From the NCBI GenBank assembly GCA_903813345.2, contig CAIIXF020000006.1, forward strand, positions 39,397,936-39,461,935: a stretch of DNA of 64,000 bases, given 5' to 3'. Positions within the stretch are counted from its first letter, which is position 1; every line of letters starts with the position of its first letter. A program made the position numbers and the translations under genes. Below the pieces are notes generated by a model. The model did not search any database. It saw only the letters and a list, made by a program, of their open reading frames with translations, and was not told where the DNA came from. Origin of the DNA: Owenia fusiformis (lineage: Eukaryota; Annelida; Polychaeta; Sabellida; Oweniidae). Positions 42,946-54,900 of the stretch are shown here, piece after piece.

Positions 42946-45900
42946 TTATTGTATATTTCCCGTTTCCATGTCAACCTTATGAGGTGTAGATGACCCAAGT
43001 GGTTGCCATGGAAACCCTGATGATCCAGCGTTTTCAATAATCCTTGGATTAAGTCTCGCACCATGTTGCGGAACTACGCCTCTTATATTAGAATCATAAG
43101 ACGCCACTTTCGCCTCACATGTATTTACAATATCTGTATTTGTATTGATCATACCAAAGGAACGACCTAAAATGCGAGGTTTTAGGTATTTATCTTGTGG
43201 TTGATGCGATACTGAGAAATAGTTCTCTTTTTCTTCTTCAAATAGACTGTCTAGGCCAGTGTCTGAATTTGATGACATAGGGAGACCCCCCATCTGTGTA
43301 GTGAGGTCTGTGTGATGGATTCCCTCTTCATCTTGACTGTATTGTTCACTAGATTGAGAAAACTCCTGGGAGGTATTCCCATTTACTGGCTTTTGATTGG
43401 TCAAACATGTGAACTGACCTATCTCCTGATTGGCTGAATTTGAAAATTGACCCGTATCCTGATTGGTCATTTGCAGACTACATGTCTGATATCCAGTGTC
43501 CTGATTGGTCAGATTTGTGTGGCTAGCTGTATCCTGATTGGTGCATTCCATATCTGTGTTTGAGAACTCTTTGATGGTTGAAAGGCCACATGGTTTTTGT
43601 TGGGTATCTGAAGTTGAACACCTTGAGGTAGATTCATGTTCTTCATCCATATCCATCTGGACTGCATATCTGGGGTGTTCACCTTCATCTGTGAATGTAT
43701 TATTCGTGGCAGACATTTTCTCAATGCCAGGGATATCTGGAATATTCAAGAACATAAATTTGTTACTTGAGATTGTGAAATAAAAATTCTGCATAAATTG
43801 TAAATTTAGTACTAAGTGATTCATAAATCATGTATGTTCAGAGTTGGGAGGGACTTGAAGGACAGTTGTTTTGGGCACGAGTCATTCATAGAATGCATGG
43901 TTTTAGATACATATAGGAACATTCAAGAACATTTTGTTACTTGAAATTGTGAGATATAATTTCTGCATTGCTCAATATATAAATCAGTTGTATATTCAGG
44001 GGTGTGTAGGATTTGAAGGACAGTTGTTTTTTGGGGTACAAGTCTTTCATATCATATCAAATGTCAAATTCAAAAGCATCAAAATAAACTTTGCCAAAAC
44101 AAACTATTCAATACAATCAACAAGATAAATACCAGCGAACATAATGAGCCTCTCATATCTGAACATAAAACTATTTTTATTCTATAATAGTTCAATTCAA
44201 TTATATGAAATTAGAAATGTTTGAATAAAAATGTCTCTGTTTGAGTAAATTTAACAGGTAACCATGACAACCAGAGATTAGTACCACAAAATTCTAAAAG
44301 GGAAATATGAAATTAAGTTATCACTGAACTTATGATATAAAAATTAAGTGCAACTAATATAAAACATGGATAAAAAATAATTAAAAATAATATTGTTATT
44401 TCCAAGTTTTGTGCTATATCTCCAGATTTGTTTTCTCCCAATCATAAAAATTAGGTGTCCAATTAGATTCACCATGAGTATGGTACAATGGTCTCCCCAG
44501 GATTAAAGCAAGTGGGTGCAGCACCCACCTGAAATTTTACAAACAGGCTTGCACCCACTTGAAAATGAGAAAAACCTTTAATAATGGGCATATTTTGACA
44601 AATTTCAGTGTGAATTGTGAAAATGAGAACTTTGCACCTAGTCTATTTGAAAAAAATCCTGGGGAGATCACTGATGGTAGCTCTTATAGATAAGTCCAAA
44701 GTGAGTACTCACCTATTATGTTGATTCTGTTCATAGTAATGACAATTTATATTCATTATTTGTACTATGTACTTTCAAACAATATGTTTTTATTTAAGAA
44801 ATTATTCTTGCTCACTACTTTTGCATAATGTGGGGGTGCTTTAGAACTAAAAGGAGACATGATATGTACATAATGTATAATATAAATTTCAATGTATATA
44901 TTAAAACCAACAACAAAGATACATTTGCAAGGAAATCTTTAACTTCTGTTTCTAATAAGTTCAAAAATTGATTATTCCATTCACTGTATTTCATTTATAT
45001 TCACGTGTTGGATTGTGTCCAGCTATCAACATTGTGGAAATTAAAGTTGATTTTGTTATGGTTCCGCCCTCCCATAACTAAATTTGAAAATGTTAATTTG
45101 TTGATTTGATTTTCACAATCTTGCTTCATGAAGCGTCTGATGCAGTAAATGAGCGTGGGAACCAACAATACGCTTTCATTTCTAAAGTCACCATTACTAA
45201 TGAAATTATAATCATATACCCCCCCAACAAAATTAACTTCATTCTTCCGTAACTGTTGATAATTGATAACCTCCCTTAATTCATGAAAAATCAAATAAGT
45301 ATAAAACATAAACTGACCTCCGTTATCCTCATCCTTATCCTCAACCGTGAAGCTAAACTTTATCGGAGAAAGTTTGGGACTGTCTGGTCTCTGGTTCTTG
45401 TGGTCACCACCAGAGGGAGTGCACTCAAAGTTTTTACTAAGGCCTGTAGGGATTGGTGGAATTGCAAATACATCTTCACTGCCATCTATAAGCAAACATA
45501 CAGTAAATTAATTCATTTATCATTTGTAACAGTACCTTGAAAATACAATCTGTCATCCTCCGATCAAAGGGCTTCAAAAATCCAGAATATATTCTTACCC
45601 CGATTAAGAACTCGCAATATGATTGGCTGTCGCAACACTGCGACAGAAACCATGTATAAGTCATTGCGCATAATTAGATCACGTGATTCAGTTTAATCGG
45701 GCGCTTCCAAATTGGTTATAGCAGGGGGAAGGAGGTACGGATTCTGGATACCTGCTTAGTAGGATGACAATCTGTAAGATGTTTCATTTGCCATCAGCCG
45801 ACATCTTCAGCATTACCACATACTGTAAATTGCTTTAGTTTGATGGCTGTTTTAATTTAGCGGATTGATAGAAACTGCCGAATTAAGTCTCCGCAGATTT

Positions 45901-48900
45901 TTTGAAAATGAATGAATTAAATTGCGTCAAATTAAAGCAATTAACAGTAAACGAATAAGTCGACAAGATGGGATTAACATATATTTACACAGTAGTGTAT
46001 GACGCAGTTCTAGAGGGAAAAGCATAATAAAGGAAGAAGTTGGAAAATAGCAGATGACTTTACATTATTAAAAGGTACAAACAATGCATACATTATAATT
46101 CCCTGCCTAATGTACCATGTACATGCATATATATAATTATAAATTATACAACAACATTATGACCAATGGCAAAAGCAGATTAAGCAATTGCAATATATTG
46201 TAATTCTAACCTCAACAGTAAACTCCAGAAATAGTCTAAAAAATTAATTTTTTAATTTATAAGCACTTACATTAACGATATCCATTATGGTGTTTAAACT
46301 GCTTCTTTATTCGGTACATTAATATTCCATAAATACCAAATAAAACAAACAATTTACCAAACCTTTACCCAATCTATCGAATGTTTTTTATTTTATCAAA
46401 TGTAATAATCTATACAATTTATATTCGCTAAATAGTTTCACTTGTTCTTTGTATTGACATTCACATTTGATATGTATACATGTATTTGTGTGATGCAGCA
46501 AATCAGTTTGTTTTCCTTAACGCACGTATAATTCAATTAATTATTTGTACATTCGGTATTTAAATTATTTATATTCGGTAAATACCGAATGCCACATTCG
46601 GTAAATTTCGTTATTTTTCGATAATTTACGAGACTTTCAGTCACGTGATATATTTGTACGATGTAGAATAGCTGCGCGGCCATTTTGTAAATCTCGAAGT
46701 CACGTGACAAAATATCGAACCACAACGCAAGTTATCGAATATTACTTTATTGCATTCGGTAAATAGCAAATTAGCTTTCGGTAAATAGCAAATTAGCTTT
46801 CGGTAAAATGCATTAACTTTGTCATAGAAAAATAAACCATTTGGTAAATATAGGCAAACTTATTTCGGTAGGGTTCAAATAGAAATTCAATATTGTGCAT
46901 ATAATGTGTTACACTGAAGGAATACCATAACAATTTACGCAAAAATATCATTTAACGAATGAAATATGTAATTTAATGCACATAGTATTAAGTGATTGGC
47001 CATTTTGAAAACTTAATTTGCTGTAACAAACATATAAATGTTTTTACCGAATGGAAAAATGATTTAGCGAATATGAATGTTTCATATATCGAATATATTT
47101 GAATTTAATGAATAAAGAAGCAAAAATAATGCCATAATCCATAAACAGTATACTTTATTTTAATAAGGTAGGTCCCACATTCAAACACTGAAAACCAATG
47201 TGATATCATTGCTCTTATCACAGTTCAATTGGGCAATGCCATGCCATATGATCAAAATGAGCCAATCTGTATTACATTCCAAAAGATCATCATGAGATGA
47301 ATATGCCTGGGGTGAGTAAATATTAGACTTTGTCATTGACACCGGTTTGAGTTTAATTTGCTCTTGTGTGATTGCAAAAATGTTAATTTCCTTTTATTCA
47401 GGATTAAATATACAAAATATGTAGTACCTCATTGTATTTCTACGATTGACATTTAACACAACTTCGCAAAAATATGAAATGTGAAATTATTTCAGAAGAA
47501 AAGACAGCTTTCCAATATGAATATTAGAGCCTCCACATATGTTCTATTGTTCAAACCACATATAAAGCACTAATAAACATGATTATTGTATTGCAGTTTG
47601 TTTGTTTGATTGTTTGTTTAATCTTTATTTTCTCCAAAATAATGGTAGCAAAGCCCTTCAAAAGAAGAACTCAATTGGATTACCTCATATTTTGACATGT
47701 AAGATGCTTCAAAAATCTCCAAAGAAAAACGAATTATGAAATTGATATTTAAAACATGTTAGATCTAGTAAATGATTAATAAAAGAAAATGTGATGTTTA
47801 TTTTATTTGTGTAGTGCATCTGAGGTTTTAATAAAGCAATATATACACATACATTGTACATCAATAATTGGTAAATATCGCTATTGACTCACCATAATAC
47901 CATTCAAGTACGATCCAATGAATAAAATTAGTGAACTGTAATCTATATGACATGTCTGACGACTGCTTGTGTCATCAAATATTAAAAAGACCATTGGACC
48001 CTAACGAGTAAGGGGGTGGGAGCAATAAAAATCAAAAGGATGATTCTCGGTTTGGAGAACGAAGTTCATCACTCTAATTGAGCGTTATCCCTGCTTCTGA
48101 CCAATTTGATTTTTTTTACATAATATAGATTTGAATGTCTTCTTTTGAATAGTCTTAAATTAATTTGGGTAATATTTCTAGATTTTCCATCAAAAAATTA
48201 CTAGTGAACCACCCAACGTCGCTTTTATGATTCGTACCACTTTTTTAACTTGATGTATTGCATATTTCGGTGGGTCAATTTGAGAAGAAAGACAAACAAA
48301 GCGTACAGGGATATGTCATGAGCATATCATGAAAAAATCCTTTCAATATGTTTTTAAGAAACATTCGAAAATAATTCATTCTTAAATCGTGTCCCATTTT
48401 CGAGATATTCTCTGACATTTTATACACATTCATCCAATAGAGGGCCTCTCAAAAGAGCGACTTCAGATTTTTGGCATTTTACAAGTCATATATAAAATTG
48501 ATTAATCATCTATTAATTAGATGTCACCACTTGCTATGAACTATGCTAGTGGTGAATATAAGCTAGTCAATTGCTGTGAGCTGGAGAGGGTGTATTTATA
48601 TCACTTCTATCCTACCACGTGATTACGTGGTCGATGGGGATTTTCTGCTAATAATACACTGAAAACTGCCTGATGAATCTATACAATATATAGTAGAACA
48701 CTTGGAATAAACATGTATGTAAAATCTAGTATAAGCTTACATTCAGAAATATGGAAATAAACAAACGTCCTTCCTTTACAGCTTCACTGTAGCCTGTACT
48801 CCTTAAAAGGGATACATCAATGAGTTAAAAATAAAAAATCGGTGTGGAGAATGGACGGGGAATCGAAACACAATTCAGTGCGTAGGAGGTGAGGAACTTG

Positions 48901-51900
48901 CCACAAGATTACGCCTCTTTCTACCTCTCTCTTCCTGATTTAAACCTTAAAATTCGCCCAAGCATCGATCAACGTGGTTATTATAGCTATAAATAACACG
49001 TTCATTGTTCAACCAATCTCCAATAAGCCGTTGATGAGAGATAGTCTAGAGAGATTAAACAACACTTAGAAACACCTTAGAAAAATGGCGCCCGTATATG
49101 ATTTTTTGTGTTCTTTTCTGTTTATCAATACAATTTATATTTTGACACGATTGCGATAAAACGTATACCTAGAAATGTATGGCTAATTACCATAAGCGAC
49201 TGGTAAATGTAAAAGTTGTTTGGTTTATCATATAAGAATCTGTAATAAAACCTCGATTGCCAAAATGAAACCATCGATTATGTTCAGTATGTTGCTATAT
49301 ATAATAAAAGTTTCCAGTCTTTTTTCAGTTACCATTAAACAGAGTCATTAGTCATTTTGGATTTGCTAGATTGATGATGGCATGGGTTGTTCTTTTTCAA
49401 TTTCAGCAATAAGTTAATCCTTTGTTATGGACATATTGCTACCTACAACCTTTGACATCATTAATCTAGCCAATAATCAGGTTCTTTGATGTACCAAATG
49501 ATGGCAGGATTTATTGGAAAATAAACAACTTTTCATGTCCCCCATGCAGTATCGCTGAGCGTGAATTGATCACTCAAACTACGGATTTTATTTGCCCAAA
49601 TAGCCTTGGATAACTGTGGTAACTAAAGTAACTGGAAAATGTAATAACGTTTTCGAACCTTTAGTGACATGAACAAAGGATTTTTACCTTTTTCGATATA
49701 AGCTTATTCACAATTTTCAGAAATTCACATCAGTTGATTATGCTTTGCACGCCGCTTAAAAGCGCCATCAAAGCGCCGTTGGTGTGAACTTAGCTTAACA
49801 AGTTACTTGGGGGAAGGGGAACAAGGGAGGGGAGTTTGGTAGACATTTCCACCAGAATGATGAAAGTATTCATCGATGTCATATCAAATATTTATGTCAT
49901 ATTGAACATTTATCTCCGCGCTAAAATACCGACGATTGCAAAGGTAGTTTAATCCGGTAGCCGACAGGCGTTTCTTGCATTCTTGAATACAAGCTAGTCC
50001 ATTTCACTGTTGAATTGCGTCAGTAAAACCTAAAAATTAAGAAATCACAATATCATCATGCAATAATATATGGAAAAATATGTTCCTATTGTACATGAAT
50101 GACATTTGTATATCTTGGATTGCTTCTAGTTTGGCTTATAAAGTGTGTGGCCTCTTATATATGGATGCTTCTCTGCCATGTTATTTTCAATAAGATTAAC
50201 ATGGCTGAAATTCTTCAAATTACAAGAGGTCACAGTCTTATTGCACAAAAAAACGAGAAAATCTGAAATATACAAATGTCATTCATGTACAATATGAATC
50301 TACTTTTCCATATATTATTGCGCAATGGTCTCCCGATTTCTTATTTTTGGGGTTCTACTGACGCAATAAAACAGTGAAATGGACTCTAACCTTATATTCG
50401 CGAATGCAACTAACGCATCTCGGTTACCTGATTAACCCAGTATTCTATGACTAACTCATTTAAATGTGAATGGAATAGTGGCAGGTACTATTCGTATTTA
50501 CATGGGTCTCCAGTGAAATAGAAGGTTAATCCGGTAGCCGAAAGGCGTTATTTGCATTCGCAAATATAAGCTAAGACTATGATTTGGGAATGAAAGATTT
50601 CATCTACCGGATTAACATACTTTTCTATGGGCAAATCATTTAAATATTAAAAGTACCTGCCAATATTCCATTCATATTTTAATGAATTGCCCATAAAATA
50701 GTAGGTTAATCCGGCAGCCGACAGGCGTTAGTGGCATTCGCGAATACAAGATCATTTATTTTATAATTTGGGAAATATATATTTTCACAATATTGAAATA
50801 GATGGTGGTTCAAAGTGGAATACATATCATACAAAAGTGTCACAGATATGACTAGCAGGCATATACTTTTAGTATATTAGTCCATTTGTCACCCCTATAC
50901 ATCCAAAAGTGAACCTAGAATTTGTTAAAAGTACGATGTTTTATGGTCGATTTATGATAATAAGGGTTTTCTGAAGTGATTTAACTGGGTTGCCGAAAAA
51001 GTTTGTTTGGGGAAAAAATCATATAGGCTGATTAGGGAGGGGTGCAATCGCTTAACATGGCGTTGACTATTTACTTAGCGTTGGGATACCACCATATACC
51101 TGGTATGTTACTATGGTAATAGATACCAAAATTTTCCCCAAAGTTATTTTTTGGCAACCCAGCTAAATCACTCCAATAATCCCTAATGATAGTATTTACA
51201 CAGAAAAACATCATACTTTTAAATATTAATACGTTCAGAAAATGACAAATGGACTATATGGTCTTTCTTTGCATGACTTCGCAGAACATATCAAAACCCT
51301 GGGATCCACAGGGTAACAGTAACAGTAAGTACATTTCTAAGTTCATGCTTCAAAGTTGTCAAAGTTGTAAAAGGGTAATCCTTTTATGAGTACGAAAGCG
51401 TACTTTTTGTTGAATAGCCTTTCCCAGCTGCTAATCTTGTGAGTGCATCGTGCATTCAACGAATTGTATTCACTTATTAACCAATCAGTGCCAGGAACAA
51501 AATGCACGCTGACTTGTTTTATGAAGCATGCTACATACAAATGTTACGCTTTTGCTCATTTACTTTGCGAACTATTTATATAATATACATTATATATGTT
51601 ATATACTATTTATATAACATACATTACCAATTGACTGCAAGATTTGAGTGAACAAGTACCTCGTATTTTTCATTTTTCGATATTTTGTGATTTGTTGGCT
51701 GATGAGTAACTTGATATTTTATGTCTAAATGTATCAAAGTGGTTCATAGTAATAGTTTTATTGTACACCATAAACTGTTAACATTTTAGAAATAGAACAC
51801 AATATATGATTTGATAATAGGACAATAATGTAATAATATGTCTAAACTCGGTGGTTTGTTTGTAAGTTTGTTTTTCTAACACCTCAATAACTTACATTCA

Positions 51901-54900
51901 ATGCGTATCTAATCCTCATAATTTACAAATAAATCAGTTATCAAATGCCCGATTTTCGACAGGTAAAGGTAATATATCAACCCTCGGTTCCCACTGTTCC
52001 TCTTGTAGATATATTATACATGTATAACCTTCTCAGATATATCCTGTATATTAAATACATTAAATAACATATATATGTTAGTCTCAGCCTAGACAGTATA
52101 CATTAATTTTATTGGATAATGCGTAAAATTCGAATGAACTTGAAATGAAATTCAACATCCAAAATATGTTAATTTGATCATTCACCGTGTAACTCAAAGC
52201 ATATGCATGGCCTATTTGCCTTAAAATACGATTGTGATTATGATTTCTGTTCTCCACAAGTAAAATCTAGAAACATAACAGAGTTAAGTTACACGAAATT
52301 CAGCTAACTTGAACACGAAGTCTTTCAATTAACTTAAAGTGTCTGTTCGATGCTCATGGGGTCAAAATACAGTTTATACACGTTCTAAATGAAGTAAATA
52401 CCACTAACATGTCGAACCAGTAACCGTTCTTGTAAACATTTTTATAAATGTGAAATTTAATGTTCAAAATCGGGAACACAATTTCAAATCTCTAGCATGA
52501 CATCACGAACAGGACGGGTTTAGAATATGTTGTTGGAGTTCATAATCTCCGAACGTGCTTATAAAGTGTTAGTGTAATTGATCGCAACTGCATTCATTGA
52601 AGTGAGGAATTGATTCAGAGATGACTACTTTGGAGTCACGTTTTTTCCTCCGATAAACCAAAAAAAATAATACCTAAATTAGAGCCTCCGACCCAGCGGT
52701 ACGTTTTCACATAGCTAGTCATGCAGAATTACTTTCTGGCCAGTCAGAACACAATATAGAAAATAAACACGCTCAGTTGATAGTATTACCTAACATAAGG
52801 CGTCTAAAATCTTGTAACCAAAAGGCATTGAACCATGAGGTGATTTCGGTAAGTGTTACTCCTTTCTGACCAATCAGAACACGGTATAATATGAACACTT
52901 TTGAATTTACATTCGAGTTGCATAACGCATTGCCGATAAAAATCCATAACCGGTTCTGTTCGTGACGTCATGTTTTTTCCCTGGAAATCTTATTTTGCGA
53001 CTAATGAACAAATAGAATGAGTTAAGAGTCTGTTGGAATACTATTTTTACTTACCAATATCTGTTTAATCTACTGCAGTGAGAAAAAATAAACAGAAATT
53101 ACCGAATAAGCACTTTAATCGTTGATTCATTTCTATAGGTTTATTAGAATTATTACAACGATCGTTCATCAAACGAGTCCTATATTCAATATCTATTCGT
53201 TGGACCTATTCTTTAAGTGTAACTATATTCTTTAAAAGTATCTGCTTAGTGCTACGTTAACATATATTCATTATTTTTATCCACAAAAGAGTATCAAACG
53301 TTAATGCACAACTAGCCGAGACATGGCCCCCCTCGTCCAGAGTGAAACACAAGGTCCTCATTCTTTAATAATTATATTTCAATTATTTAGTTAAATGCTT
53401 AAATGTTGGAAAATGAGTCGCTGTGACGTAATATCTGGCACAGCAATTTCAGAGTCACTGCAATGAATAGAAACATCACAAGGATCTTAAGACTAAATAA
53501 ATAAGCTATTTAGGGATGAATATAACATTCGGTGAAATCCGTGATATCGTTATATCATTCGTTGATCGTCAAAGCTGCGCCCATTCGCTACCCTCATCTG
53601 TGAAACTATCGATATAGAATTGAGTCTCTATTTTCTATTTCAAAACATTGGGATTTACGCGCACAAGAGATGCTATGTAGTAGGCTATTACAAAAATCAA
53701 AAAATCGCCACCAAAATTCCTCGGAGCAGGCAGATATAAGACCAGACTGGGCATACACAAAATGTATTGTATGTGCTCCTTAGGTTGCACTCGGGTGCTA
53801 TCAAAATCGAACACACACAAGTATAAGATACACAGCATCATGATAAACCATGACATCTCATTTCTTCTCAGCCCTGAGATGTTTCAGGTGAAACAGAAAG
53901 ATGCTATGAGTATCAGAATGGATACACAGAGATAATTAAGGGATGAGTGACAAAGGGATGTTAAAAACAGGCGGCTATTGCAATTGATATTTTAATGTAA
54001 CTTCCGAATGTAAGAATCTTTTCATCGATAAAAAGAACATCTTAGATATGTTCTATGTGAGTGTATTTGAAAATGTAGTACATAGCTAGTTCCATCTATA
54101 AAGATGTCTGATGACAAAAAGCTCAATTTTCCTTGATGTCACGGTCAATGGAACTTTAACACGTGAACTAATGTTTTTTATTTTTTTGTTTTAAAGTCAC
54201 TTATAGCAAACCTAATCTAACAATTATCTCACGATATGCTTATGACATATTCATGTATACGTCGTTTGTATTTTTTTTAAATCGACCCACGAAAATATGC
54301 AATACATCAAGTTAAAAAAGTGGTACGAATCATAGAAGCGACGTTGGGTGGTTCACTAGTAATTTTTTTATGGAAAATCTAGAAATATTACCCAAATTAA
54401 TTTATGTTTATTCAAAAGAAGACATTCAAATCTATATTATGTAAAAAAATCAAATTTGTCCGAAGCAGGGATAGCGCTCAATTAGGGGAGGCATCAAAAG
54501 ATCAATGTCTGATAGAAAACTAAATAAATCTAGTTTGGGGGGGGAGGGGGTCAAAGCTATTTCAGTTTGCTATCCGACAAATTTCAACATTTAAATTTTT
54601 TTGCAATTTTGACTCGAAATGCCTTGGAATGGTTTCAAAATAAAGACTTTACCAGATGCCTTCTTCACCAAGATGCATGCAACATGGAATATTATGTCTA
54701 TTGTTGTTGGCACATGTTTTAAGAATTATAAATAAGTTATAGTTCTTCCCCCATTAAAGTTCAAAATTGAGTCGCTAAAACATTGAAAAGTCCGCAATCA
54801 ACTTTCATTGTATTTAGTTTTGAGGGGGAGGGGGGGGGGGGTCCAACTCAAAACTAGATTTATTTAGTTTCCTATCAGACATTGAACTTTTGATGCCTCC

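Noticed and set aside
45001-45495. A 164-codon minus frame read as one continuous exon
   Set aside because: Only 45318-45485 is the BORA exon; the donor GTCAGT at 45317 and the phase of the last exon (43736) fit splicing, and the extension is AT-rich intron.
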